A stretch of DNA of 64,000 nt from Pithys albifrons albifrons (lineage: Eukaryota; Chordata; Aves; Passeriformes; Thamnophilidae): contig NC_092461.1 of assembly GCF_047495875.1 (NCBI RefSeq), positions 52,695,511-52,759,510 on the forward strand, written 5' to 3'. The notes under the pieces are model-generated. The model did not search any database. It saw only the letters and a list, made by a program, of their open reading frames with translations, and had not been told where the DNA came from. The stretch's first letter is position 1. Every line of letters starts with the position of its first letter. Position numbers and translations under genes: made by a program. Positions 30,113-44,100 of the stretch are shown one piece after another.

Positions 30113-31300
30113 TTTTTTTGTCAGGAAAGCATGAGAATATATTCTAACAAAAACATCTCAAAAAAGTTAAGAGTAACTGCTGATAAAATACCATTAATGT
30201 TTGGGATGGTAAACTTCCCCCATCCCTGCTCACTGAACATAAAGAATCATAAAGGTTATAATGGCAGGTCATAATTGAGGCAGTTTAAATTTTTTTTTTG
30301 TTTGTTTGACCTATAGCTAATTGATATTTATTTAAAGGCAGATTAGAGATTATGACTACCTTAGATTAATCTGAAATGTTTGATTGACAGGCCAAAAAAC
30401 CCCAAATTTTTCTCAAGGTCTGTAAATACCAAAGCTGAACTTCAAAGTATGCACAGATGAACTTGACGCACAGTGAATGTGGGAAGGGAATGCCAGTACA
30501 TCAGTTAAATAATAAGGTTAATGGGACAGCTGATTCTTGAGTTTATAGCTCTTATCTGGTTGGTGTTTTGTGTCCATGTGTGTCCATCAAGTCCATTTCC
30601 TCCCTCCCCTGCCATCCCTGCTCCAAACTGGGATGTCCATATTCAGGCATTATATTCTGTTTCTGCCTGAACAGGTAGTGCAGGTGCACGGTGTGGGGAC
30701 AGCATTTCCTTGGAACACGGTTACATAACTAGATGCTTAAGGGCTTGAAAACACTGTGCTTTCAGTGCAAAGGACAAATCAGAAGGTACCTGTAACTACA
30801 TGGCTTTAAATACAGTTCTTTAAGTACCATCCCATATAGTAAAAGAAAAACAAATTAAATGGTCCAGTGTGATGTTGATATAAAACAGCAAGTTTTCTTA
30901 GTTTCGCCTTCTCTGAAGTTGCCACCATTGTCCAAAAACCGATGTAAAGGAGAACAATCTCTGTTGTCAAAAACTAGAAACAGTGATGACCTACCCAAGC
31001 AGCTTTGGGACATTCAAGGAAGCTGTAACAGGACAGTCTGATTAACACAAGAAGATAACCCTTAATCCTAAAACGAATGTGCCAGCATTTGCAAGTGGCA
31101 GAATGGTCTTAGCAAGAATGGATATGAGCCTGAACCAGCATCATCGAGGTGTCAGTAGTGAAAAATATGTAAGTGAGTAAAGTCTTGCAAGCAGCTTTGC
31201 CATGAGAAAAATCTTTGCAGAAGTATCTTTAGGTAGTTAAACATGTGAAATTGGAACAATGTGTAGCATGTCAACTAATATGATAAACATCAACTACATA
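30113..31300. other. Unassigned interval between the CR1 and the CIBAR1 3' end
   Basis: AT-rich sequence. I see no gene or recognisable repeat. Confidence 0.5.
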
Positions 31301-31314
31301 AAACAGCCATTAAT

Positions 31315-31337
31315 TTTATTATGAAGGCACTTTTATT
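31315..31337 (-). terminator. CIBAR1: CIBAR1 polyadenylation signals
   Basis: On the minus strand AATAAA occurs at 31337-31332 and 31320-31315, about 0.7 kb after the CIBAR1 stop. These are the likely ends of its 3' UTR. Confidence 0.5.
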
Positions 31338-32008
31338 TAAAAGCAAAGCAGCATTAAACGTAGATACTGGAGCTCAATCCTTATTTGTGAGCATCCATTC
31401 TGTATGTGTAAAGGAATCAAAAGTCATCTTAGCCTGAGAAAAGCCTGAGGAAAATGAAAACAAGAAAACAATACACCTGTCATCCTGCCTTCTGCCTTCC
31501 AAGGTGGGTAACAACGTGAAATTTTAACAGGTTGTTACTGCAAACAGTTTCTTGATTACTACAGTTACTGTAGGATGTATAAACCCAGTTATGACAGGTA
31601 CAGCCAGAGGACTTGGTAAACTGAAGAGGTGTTTAGATAGAGAACAAAGTAATATGTAATATAAGGGCAAACAAACCCTTATGTTCATAACTGCTTGTCA
31701 GCTTAGTGCAGTTTTTACACACTGTTAATCATGTAAGTTTCAGCAAATGTGACTGCAATACAACGTTTATGCAAATATAATACAGGATTCTATTTAAATA
31801 TTTCATTTTCTAGCTACTGAAATTGTCCACTTTCAGCAGATTTTGTTCCATTCTTTGAAACCAGTCATTTGTTGTTTGGCACTCGAATTAGTGCTCATGC
31901 TTGTTCCTGTTCCAATTTTAAATATACACCCTCAGTCAAATTTTTGATCAACCTTTTAGGTAAAGGGATTTTTTCCCCGTAATAAAAAAAAGTCTCAGAA
32001 TAGTTTTG

Positions 32009-32116
32009 TTATCTCACTTCCTTAGTAGCATCAAATTCCTCCTCCTCATCGTCCTCTTCCTCATCCTCCTCCTCATCCTCCTCTTCTTCATCTTTTCTTA
32101 GCATACCGCGGGAAAT
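32009..32116 (-). CDS. CIBAR1: CIBAR1 exon 8 (acidic C-terminus, stop)
   Basis: Begins ISRGMLRKDEEEEDEEEDEE, continues with more Asp/Glu, ends FDATKEVR and stops with TAA. The acceptor is TTTAACAG. The acidic run is coded by GAG/GAT-rich near-repeats, which are prone to length change. Confidence 0.93.
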   Translation of the reverse strand: MSRGMLRKDEEEEDEEEDEEEDDEEEEFDATKEVR

Positions 32117-35100
32117 CTGTTAAAAACCCAACAGAAGTAAATCCACTGTTTTTTCTCCTCAAAGAAGAAAAATTCTCTGTTGGCATTTCCAGTCTAAATA
32201 CTTACAGGTTATTTATTTGGGTGTGTATGTAAGTTATTTGTCCCTTAACCCTTCATAGCATGCCAAAGCAAAACATATGGCACAGAATAAAAATACTGTA
32301 ATGATTTTTAAAAGCTAAAAAATTCCCATAGTCATGACAACTGTTACAGGATGGGGAAAACTATACTTTGATCCAACTAATGCTAAAAATCAACACGGTA
32401 CGCCGGTCAGTTTTTGTTCCTGGGTTGGCCACTGAGACAGCAGGCTGAAGGTGAGTATTGGGGCCTAATCTTGTCTTGAAGACATCAGACCTCTTCAGTT
32501 AAAAGTTCAAAACTGTGCTGCTCAAGGTTTTTGGGTTTTTTTGAGAGTGAATGCGACAAACTTTCCTAAGAGTCTTCATTCACAGATGAGCTCTCCTCGC
32601 CCATCAGTGCTTGCACTTCAGAATGACACTGTCGCCTCCTTTTTTAGGTTCATCAGACAAAGTGCCAGCTGCCAAGCTTTCATCTCATCTGACACATTCT
32701 GGAATCTTACTTTTTTCTAATGAGGGTTCATTCTAATTCCTATTGAAGAAAGATTCTTCACAGATGATGCAACATTTACAATTTAAAGTAGGATATATGG
32801 GGTTCTTTGTCTTTCCTCATGAGAAGGAGAACATTAAAGTTACCCAAGGCATCTGGAATGCCTTTGAGTAATGATTTCAGGTTCAGCAGTTCTCTTAAGA
32901 GCATCTGCAACAATAATTTTGGTTATATTTTCTCTGTTTTCTCACTAGAGTGATAAAATTTCTGTGTTGAAGACAAAACTTGCCTTTTTTTCAAACAGCC
33001 TCCTATTTTAAAAGTCCTTACATGCTCATTATTAAATTGATTTCTGAGATGTTATAATTCCTACAGCCGTGTATGTAAGACAAGTTTTTTTGTGTATGCA
33101 TAAAGCAAACTGCAGTCATTGAACTAATGAAAGCAGAAAAGTCCTTAGTCTTGTTGATGCTCAAAAAGTACATAATTCAGCTTGAAGCAAATACTTGCTT
33201 ACAAATTCCTGAACATAACAGAAAATGGAGTTAATCACTGGATGAAGCTGAGTTAACTTAAGTTGAAATGCCTAAAACAGCAATCTCTCATTTTGTAAAA
33301 AAGACAATGGCACTAATTTGTAATTGGAGATTAAGGAATGCTGCTGATTGACCTTCTTAAGGTAGTGTCATTTCAATAGGATAGACTAATTTTCTAGGGT
33401 TTTTTCTAGTTAAGAACATCTGAAATTCTTAAATGGAACTTGCATCATATTTCTGAGAAAAACTTCCCCTTTCCTGAAATAAGAGGTGTTGGTTTTGGCT
33501 TTATGGCCTTTTTGTGCTCACTACTAAATACCTCTGACCATGCTGTAATTAACTAAATAGTACATTAAATATTATCACTGGTGGCAGTGAGATGGCTGTC
33601 CTAAGAATCAAAGTGGATCAGAGGTAAGGGAAGTGAGAAAGGAAATTAGGCTGTTTAAATCCACATTATTGTACCATAGAGCTAGAACATACCAGTACTT
33701 GAAAATTATTTTTGATTACTTCATGCTGGAAAAAAAAATAGTAAAAAAAAGGATCTGATAGTTTGTTGCTGATAAATAATTTGATGTGAAAATTAATTGT
33801 ATGAGCCTGCACGTAGGTGTGATGAGTGTTCTTGAGCTGCTCAGCTCCATGTCTCACTGTAGGTGTTACTACAGAAAGCACAGGAATCCTCTCCTCCTGT
33901 CTCAGGTGCTGGGCAGTGTTGGAGCATTCACATGCAGACATTTTCAATAATTGTTAAAATGATACTCTGCTGTCCTAGAGGGTCAGTGCAAACCAGCTTG
34001 TTATATTAAGTGCATGTAAATAAAACTTGTGTAGTTAAGTTTGATTTAAAATATGTAGAAAAGGTAATTTTTCTTCTGCTGTATTTTTGAAATATAGCAT
34101 CTGTATTTCTTGAGCCTGAGATCAGCTCAGTTGGTTAAAACTTGGTTGTAATAATGTCAAGGTCATGGGTTCAATCCCCTGTGTTGGCCATTGACTTAAG
34201 AGTTGGACTCGATGATCCTTGTGGGTCCCTTCCAACTCAGAATAGTCTGTGATTCTGTAAATACAGCATACACCAACCTGAGTCAGTAAAATGAGATGCT
34301 GAGGATAAATTGCCAGGTAAAGTGCAAAGTGAAGGAGGAAGCTCTTTGTGAAAACAAGAATCAAGCTCAAGGAGTACTTTATATTTTTAACATACAAATA
34401 ATACAGAAAGTTCATCCATAGAAACAGAAATAAATTCAAGGATGGTATGTGTTGAATCCTCCGAAAGACCTGAACTGTGTTACTGGCAGTTTATCCCTGC
34501 TAGTATTCAGTGACTTCCCACACCATCCCACACCTCCAGGTGAGCTGTTTGCACGTGTGTGTGTGTCCGCCCTCCCAGCCCCATGGCCTCAGGCTGAGTG
34601 ATTCTGTGAATCGCTTACCATGTTGTTTATGCTGCTTTACACTGCAAGTTGCCAAGTGCTTCCTTACAGTTAGTAAGGGATTACTGTGTAGCAGGAAACT
34701 AGACTTGAGAAAAACCTGGCAGTGAAGGATCACCAGAATTGAGAAAGCAAGTCATCTGAAAGTTTTTCTGAATTTTTCCTCATGAGATGTTTGGTGGGTT
34801 CCAGAGATCAGAGCTCTCTGTAATTCAACACCACAGAATCGAAAGGGCAGCACGGGCAGTGTGTGGAACAGGCTTCCTGCCACTTCACTGCCCTGTGGTT
34901 GATGCGTGAGATTTTAATGTATTTGTAGATTTTAATGAAGCTGTATAGTTTTTTACACTTGAGGTAGCTGCTAACAGTTTCTAAACCTCTTTCTCATGGT
35001 TTGTGCTGCATTCTTGAAATTCTGTTAAAGGATCTTTTCAAGGGAAGGATATTTCAGCAAGGACATCTTGTTTGGGACACATGTACCTGGACCGGAATAA

Positions 35101-38100
35101 TAAAATACATGTAGTCAAAACAAGATAGAAGGCCCAGAACCCTTGGAGGGGCTCCAAGGGGGCAGTGCTGAGGGTGGTGCCAAGGGCAAAATGATTTTTG
35201 GGTTGGATATAGTCATTAGATATAATAATTAAGTAGTCGTATAAATTTGTAAGAACCCTCCTGTACTGGGTGTGCACCTGTATACTTCATGCACCTGCAA
35301 GCTCTTGTTAAAGAACTAGTCTCTACTTTATCTACACTAATGCTGTCTGGAAAGGTTTTATTTCTTGATTTTAGGCAACATAGTAACTGCATTAGTAGGG
35401 TGTCTCCACAGCTTTTTTTCTGACATAGGATCCACTGCAGATACACTGCACAGCCAAGTAAAATGACATTACTGCCTCTAGGTCTAGAGGACTTTCTGTA
35501 ATTTTCAGATATTCCAGTGAGACGTTATGAGAACATAAATACCTGAAGTTATAACTGAGAGAGAGGTCTAGGAGAAAAGAAAGGTAAACTTGCAAGTTAG
35601 ACAAAATGGAGTTCCACTACGTCTCTGGGAGAAATCACAGTGTACATACAGTCAGTTCTCTATTGCTTTGGTTTTTTTCTCTCTCACATTTTTTAAGTAG
35701 CTTGAATGTGAAATTTGGTTCTTTGATAAGAGAGGACTGGCAGGTTACTCAAGAGTCAAGGTTGTCCTTCATGCACTGAATCACTGGGTTCTTTTATCTT
35801 TTCATATGACACAGCTCATACTTTCAACAGAATAGCTCAACTGTAATAATTGATCCTTTCTGTGTTGTGAAGGTGTAAAGCCTGTATGAAGTCAAGAAAA
35901 CTTCCTTATTACAATTTCAATGCATAATTCTATTCAAAGAAGAAAAGTTAGATATGTACTTTTTCAATTTGGCTTTGTCTAAACTGAAACACTGGTAAGA
36001 ATCATCATAGTTACAGGATTATGGCTGCAATAAAATAAAAATATTTTAGCCATTTTGCAATGTCTGCAAGTTTATTGCTACAAACAAGTGCCAAAGATTG
36101 CAAGGGAGCTGGTCCAAAACCAGTGGCCATGTTTCTATCTGTTTCACTTATTTTTATCATCCTTCTTTTCCTCAACTGCTCTGAATTTTCAGGAGTATAA
36201 AAGGAAAGGTCTGTGGGTCATGGGTTTGGTCTGATGCTGCAAGATATCACTGGTCTGAGTTAGGATCTGGTAGAGAATTCACACTCCAGAATCTGGATAC
36301 TGAGACCAAGAATATGCAAGTGTTATTTAAAGAATGTCACTTCTCTTTCAAATAAGCTCCTAGCTCTTTTCTCTCCAAGATGCCAGAGTTTATTGATGGA
36401 AGAAATAGTATTGCTGGAAATGGCATTTTTCAAAAGTAAGCAACACAGCTTTAAAAGCTGATTTTTTTTCCTCAAATGATAAAGCTGTATTAAGAGCTTA
36501 GTATGATATTTATGCCCTTAGAATGTTCTTTACCTTTCTAACTGTCCTGAATTGAGTAGAGAGACAGTGGATCCATAGACATTAGCTAAAATACTGTCTT
36601 AAGTATGTCTTTAATATGGTGATTTAATGTGTCATTTTTCTTTCTTACCTGTACTGTCCTCAGTGAAGATTTTGAGGATGCAGTTCTTTGCAGGGGGGAC
36701 TTGGAATTTGCACGAACTATGTCTAAGCGAGACTGATAGTCTGGTGGATAAAGTGAGCTCCGAAAAACCTGTTGAAATGGAGAGAGCTGTGACTTGGGTG
36801 CCATGATACAGCTGACAAGCTCAGAATTGCCAGGACTGAAATGAGCAGAAATGCAGCACTGGACAATGAAACCTGATCTAGAGAGATGCATCAACTGTAG
36901 TTTGGATTGATCACCTTTAGACAAAACAATATCCTCGCTCCACTTGAGAGACAGTAACATACTTAAGTGGTCAAAGTAAACATTACTCAGAAATTTGAGG
37001 GCATTTACATGTGGAAAACTGCAATTGTTTCTCACCAAGATATGTAGCTGAGTTTCAGGCTAACCAGAGGTATGAACCCCAGCAACTGCCTTTGGGTTCT
37101 CTGTTTCTTAGAAAGGTGAACTCTCAGCCCCTCCACAAGCAAATCCTTGCTGTCAGTCACAGCTGCATCAGAAGAAATTTACTTGAAATGTTCAGGAGAT
37201 GTACAGCTCAAGAAATATCTTAGAATACAGGAGAGACTGTAACATCCATTGTACTGGCATGTTACTTCCAATAACCAATAACTTATGATCAGTATTTTTA
37301 TGGAAAGTAAATAATGGTCCAATTAACAGGAAATTTAAAATGAGATTAGAAATTTGGTTGTGAAAGACAAAGTAATGACTTAAAGGATATTTCTGGAATT
37401 GGTGCCACATGACATTTTAATTGTGAAACTAGAATAGTACAAAATTGCCCTGGCATAGTTTAAATGAAGTAGAATTACCAAGTAATCTCAAATGTGACTG
37501 TCATTGAAGATTTTTTGTGTCTTGCACTAACTGAATACTTGATCCTGAGCTTTGTCAGTAGGACTGGTATGATTTACAAAAAAAGAATGAAAATACCCAA
37601 CTTTCTTGACAAGCTGAACATAAAAATACAACATATATTTCAGTGATAATAAGTGTGAAGGCCCAGAAGAACTGCAAGAGTGAATAAAGGACTGAAAAGC
37701 ATGTCTTGGGAAAGAGACTGTAACTCAAATAGAAAAGAAAGGGTGACTTGAAGCTGTAAATGCCCCAAGACAATAAAAAAATAGATCTTTAATGTAGTAA
37801 TTAGTTTTTAGATCATCTTATTAGAGCAGTGTGAGATTTTTTCTAAGCACATCTTTACAGCCAGATTCACTGCAAAGGTGTTAAACTTTAAGAATCATAA
37901 TTAGCTGAGCTTGGAGTCACAGGTAATCTCAGGAGAGTCTCTTTCCTGTGTTCTCTGTGTTCTCTGAGATTATAAACCTGCACGCTCTTCCTGGAGAAGT
38001 GCAAAAAAAGGCTTGGTGTACATAAGAAGTTTGTTCTGGGAATCTGAAACATATGTGTGTTTTTCTGCCTGGGACACATGTAGCCAGAGTGTGAAAACTA

Positions 38101-41100
38101 TTTTTATGTAGGAAGTAAACTGAAAAGCAAATTTTAATCACTCTTACCTCCAAATCTTCATTTTCATCAATATTTTGGATATTTTGGTAGGCAGCAGTAT
38201 ATATCTCTAAAGCTTTCCCATGGAACAACATTTCAATAGTTATGAATTCAGAAAATATGTTCTAAAAGCAAATGAAAACAAAGGTTTTTTTAGTGCTGTA
38301 CAATGTAAAGTACATTTACACTTCAAAAAATTACTTAGGTCTGTACTTGGTATTTATATGATACAAATAACTGCAGTACTTGTAAGTAGTCAGACCTGAA
38401 TTTTAGAAAGTACACATTAATGCTGGCTGGGCTATGACTTAGGCAGTTGTTATTATTTCCTAATAAATTCTAAGTTAATGCTTGAAAAGGGAAGAAGAGA
38501 CTCATTAGGAAAAACGTGTCGTGCTGAAAAGTCACTTGATAATCCTACTTGGTGATATTTATTCACAAGATGTAATCAGTGGATTTTTGCTTTATTGAAG
38601 ACAATCTTTTATATCAGATTGGGGACAAATTATCTGTAAATTCAATACCTATTTATAATTTACAGATAATTATACATTGTACATAATAAAGAATTCTTTA
38701 TATATTGAAAAAACTCACAATCATGACATCTTGAGACCTTCCAATGTTTTTCATATTACTCCAGTATCAAGTGCTGGTTGGTTTGTTTGGGTTTTTCAAT
38801 CATCTCTCATTCTTTCCTGTCTCGTCTGTCTGTCTGTCACTCCCCCAACCCTCTCCCCCTAAAAAAATCACTAAAGCAATTTTATAATTAAATGAGATCA
38901 CATAAAGCGGGTGTTTTTCAGTCACTGTGGTCTGTGGGACGTACGCCACTTCGTTTGAAATTGAGGTAAATGAGAGCTTTGATTGCTTGCAGCACTGAAC
39001 ATTTTGTGCTTTCTGCATCAGTAGAACTGTTAATACCATACACATTTCAGCAGGGATAAATACATTATTTGCACATCACTATTTCTGTTAATTTTGCTGA
39101 TGTGAATCCACATGTCTAATTCCAATAACAAATGCAGCTACCAGTGAACTAGAAACAGCAGCTCTTGGAAGGTGCAGACATTGAACAGCTGGATACAGGA
39201 AAACTCTGAATTGCACAAACTTTAAGAACAATGAACTGATTTTTTGAATTGGAAATTTCCTGATATTTGGATTATGGACACATAACCTGCTCTAGGTGAC
39301 CCTGTCTTGGCAGCAGGTTTGAACTAGGTGATCTCCAGAGGTCTCTTTTTACCCTAACAATTCTGTGATCATGAAACATTCATGAATACCACAAGATTTG
39401 CATTTAAGTGAATATTAAATGTTGCTAATTTTGCCCAAGACTTAGCTATAGCAATTTTATTATGCCAGATGAAATGTGATGTCATATACTGAAATGTAAG
39501 CACACATACTTTGATGTCCTTTATCTTCTGCTTCTCGAAATTATCAATGGTTTCCTCTAATTGCCGAGTTGTTCGAGTAGCATCCAGTGTTGCTCTCTGC
39601 AGTTCACTTTCAGCCTGGTAAAGTAACACAAAGGTGAAATTAGTCTTCTATTTGATACAAAGCTATTTGCTCTAGTTGCCATGAAAACACTGAAGTCTGA
39701 GTTTTCAAAACACTACATATCTGTGTCACAGTATTTGTTTATCAGTAGCTTAATAAACATGTAAAGATGCCTCCTACAATGTTGTGACTTTGATGTGAAA
39801 CATGAGACATGACCAGCTGCAGTCAGGGAGGTCCCTCCACCCTGATCCATTTTCTGTAATAATCATCTGATAATTTTACTGAGTCAGCCCTGACACCCCA
39901 TTGACAACACAGGGACTGGGTTCAGGTACTTAACCCAGCACAAGTGTTTACCCTTTAAAAAGTTCTGTTTAGTTGGGGTTTCTTGTTTTTCTTAAGCTTG
40001 TGCAAAGGAGAGGGCAGGACTGCACATGCCAGTGTGGTGGATGAGCAAAGAGATCACCCCTTGTTTTCAGGTGCAGATCAGCCTGCTGGATCCTTCAAGA
40101 ATCTTTTCTAGTGTCATGTGCTGAACCTCACAGACAATTGGAGCAGCAGCCAGAACTTACACTGTGAATATCTCAATCTGCATGTTAGAGCTGTTATAAT
40201 TTTTAGATCCAAAAGCATTTCAGGTATATTTTTAGTATTTTTGTATTATTAAAATATTTTACGGAAAACATCTCTAACAGGGCATTGGGAAGAGAACACA
40301 TCAACCAATACCTAACACATGAATACACAGATGTTCTTATTTTGTTACTACAAAAAGTATTTTAGATAGTTATTTTGATTAGATATTGTTGTGAACTTCA
40401 TAAAAATGCACACTACCATTTAAGTAAAGATATTGAAACTGTTCTGTATAATTCAAGTTTGAGAATTGTGTACTATTACAAAATAATGATGTACAGATGC
40501 AAGAACTTGCACTTGAAGACTACAAAATGTGGGTCTAAACTTGTGTTATTTTCCACAGATTACTGGTCAAACACCATAATACCAACAATACTTACAGGCT
40601 CAGTCAGTGAGTATCATTACAAATCTATTTTGTCCTGAAATTTGAAAATAGTATACGGATCAAGTATTGTATCCTACAATAGGATACAGCTGTAGGATTG
40701 TAGGAGTCTTCCCATTTCTACACAACTGCAACTTAAGAGAGGATATTTTTTTTTAAAATGGAAACAGACACTACAGGTCCAGTTCTCATGATCTGATTTT
40801 TGGTGTTCTATATATGGAAACCTAAGGCATGAGGTATGCCCTGTTCACTTCTTTGGTAACAATTTGGCAACCTTGTGTTATAGGATTATAAAATTGAAAA
40901 AATCTCCTTTCAAAAACAGTTTAAAGTCACAGCCCTTAGTGGGTAAACAAAACTGGTAATAATCTTTAGCAGAAAACATGTTCATCTCTCTTTCTTGATT
41001 TTGCCCAAAACACAGAGGGAAACAGACTAAGAAAAAACATTTAGTTTATTCTCAGTTAGTTCAGTGACTCCCAGTAAGTGAAGGCAGCATAGGAATAAGC

Positions 41101-44100
41101 TGCATAAGCAGCCACTACACATCCAAATACAGTATGTTATTTCTATGATAATCAAATACATCTTCTCAACACATCTTAAATAGACTGGCCAGATTTTGTG
41201 CGCAGATGCTTTAGGAAAGGGATTCTCTTTGTTGCAGAGTGAAATGTCTAAAGTCACTGAGCCTCCATAATTTGCACAACAGCAGTTTGGTATTTTTTCT
41301 TCTAAACACTCACCTGTGTCTGGAAATACAAGTGAAGGAAAAAATGGCAATGTAACAATCAATATTTATTAAAGTGTGCATTTTCACTTCTACTTTTAAT
41401 ACACTGTGAACTATTTACCTTAGTTAAAACTTCTGTATACTTAGTGCTACTGTTACGTTCTCTGAAGCGTCCTGGCTCTAAGACATTACAGTTTGTTAAA
41501 CTTTTGCTAGAATTAAAGTATCCAGACCAAAACATTTCAGAATATCTGCCTTGGACTGAGGATTTGGTTATTTATTTTTTAAAAAATTAGACATCATATA
41601 TAGACTACTTCAGGGAAAACCCCCAATATTTTATATATTTTTGTATTTTTAAAAATGTGGTAATGTCTTCTTTTCAAAGCTGTAATATCCCCCCATTTTG
41701 CAAGATGGGAGTGAGTGCAGATCCTTTGCTATCTGTGGCCAAAGTTGTTCCCTGATGCAATATCACAGTTCCTTGATGACAAGAGATGCACTGCAGGAGC
41801 CCAACTGCTGTGCTAACATGGTTAAGGCTCTCTCAGACCTGAAAGCTGACCTGCATACATCCTCAAAAGCAAATGAACAGGGCCCTGCTCATATAATACC
41901 TTTTTATATGTTCTGTGTCAATCACTTTAAAATGCAAATATGCAGCATTTGATGCTTTTGGCCATATGCAAAACCAGACTGTACTGAGATTTTATAAATC
42001 TTCAGGCAAAGCCTTAACTACAGAAAGCTCAGGTGAATCTAAGCCACAGAAGTGTATTTGTGAGAGCTTAGCAAAGAGACAAGAAGAAACAAACAAGGTG
42101 CTAGTGACATGCCCATGAAATGAAATGGGAATTGAAATGGGAATTTACCTCAAGAGGTAGAAAAATGGGACCAGTCTCCCTTTGGGTAGAACAAGTTCCT
42201 GTTACAGTTTTTTACTCCCTTAATTCTAACAAAAGAGAACTTTGCATTGCTGCTCAAGTTCTGCAACTCTGTGGGTGATATGCATCTGTCTTTATTACAC
42301 AAGGCATTCTCATTAGTCATCACTTGATCTTACTGATCTGATTAATATTAAATGTGAATTCTTTGGCAGAGAAAATTAAAATTTAATTCTCCTGTGTGGC
42401 ATTTGACCATCACAATAATTTTTGTTTGTATAGTCCCATGCCCCAGTCACTAGAAAGATCCTGATTTCTGAAATAAAATTGATAAAATCCAACTAAGAAT
42501 AGGACTGCTTAGCTCCTGAGTCTAGCAGTGGAGTGTAATAACAGGTAAACAGCATATATCATCATGAACTTAAATGCTTTATCATAATATGTAGGCATAA
42601 AGGGACTGAAGTAGGATTGTCTTGATCTCCTTTTCCTAGACTCTGATTGCTTCACAATTTGAAACTTCAATGAGATTTTAATGCAAATTCTGTGGGGGCT
42701 TAATTTTTCCCTCTGCGATATAGAGTAGTATAGTGGGGAAGGTGACTGGTCTTTGGAAAGGAAAAGGAGTCTACTTGAGTATTCTACAAACAGAATAACA
42801 ACTTTTCCTTTCACACTTCATCATGCAGCTGGAGGAAACTCATACCCCATCTAGGTACAAGGAAGCACAACAACTACCAAAATGACAGGAAGAAAAAGAA
42901 TAAAACAATAAATCCACAGAAAATAAAAAAAGAAGTTGTCTGATTACACTTATTTTCAAAAACTTCCAAATTCCTAGATGCAAACCATGTCTACCTTTCT
43001 GGCATAAACATATCAAATAATTCATGGTTTCTGTTCAATTCCAGGAAGTGATAAAGCAGCCATTATAAGCTGTAACTCATCATAAAGTTTAAGAAAAGAT
43101 TCAAAGCCTTGTTGTTACTACTACATTCTGCTACTTTCTATACACAAAAGTTTAATTCCCAAGAAATTTTAAAAATATTTCTCATAGTGACTAGAAATAC
43201 AGGATACAATAATGTGTAGATCTGATGGATTCCGCTGACGTGTCTTTTCCAGTTGAGATAATTGCTTGGCTTCTCGGTTCTTTGCTGTTAAAGTTGCTTT
43301 AAGATCATCCTGGAAATAAAAATGTTTTAGACATGTTTGAAATAGATCTGGGTTAATACAAAATGCACTTTTCTTCATACATGCATTGCCTAGAATACAT
43401 GGACAAAACTGCTTTAAACAAAACCAAATTTTACAAATCTTATCCTGTAACTGATCCTCTGAAAGAGAAGTCAGTGGGGACCAAGAGAGTTTAGCACCTT
43501 GCACAGCTTCCTATAGCACACACTATCAGTGAAAGTGTGGGGAAGAAGAGAAAAATATATTCACAGCCTTTCATTGCCAGTATGGCAGGTAGTCAAAAGC
43601 TAAGATCCCCAAGGCAGAGGAAGGCAGGCCCACTCCTGACTTAGCAACAGGATAAAGGTGGTATTTAGAAAAATAAAGTGGCATCAAATAAATCAGTAAG
43701 AAAAAAAAAGAAAGCATGCAGCAATCAGTACCTATTAGAATTTATGAAGAAAGCATAACTGCTGTCCCCTGTTCAGAGAAGGGCAGCAGAGCTGGTGAAG
43801 GGTCTGGAGCCCAAGTCTTATGAAGAGCAGCTGAGGGGGTTGGGGTTGTTTAGACTGGAGAAGAGGAGGCCCAGGGGGGACCTTATCACACTCTATAAGT
43901 ACCTGACAGGAGGGGTAGCCAGGTGGGGGTCGGTCTCTTCCCCCAGGCAACAAATGACAGGGATGAGAGGACAGAGTCTTAAGCTGCACCAGGGAGGTTT
44001 AGATTAAATATTAGGAAAATTTTTTTTCACTGATCAGGCACTGGAATAGGCTCCCCAGGGAAGTGGTCAAATCACCATTCCTGAAGTGATCTAAAAAGGT

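Larger units (their letters stand above)
32117..36648 (-). other. CIBAR1 intron 7
   Basis: A 4.5 kb intron carrying a TguSINE1 (34.1 kb) and an LTR-like segment (35.07-35.38 kb). The rest shows no recognisable feature beyond a short GT tract at about 34554-34565. Confidence 0.6.
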
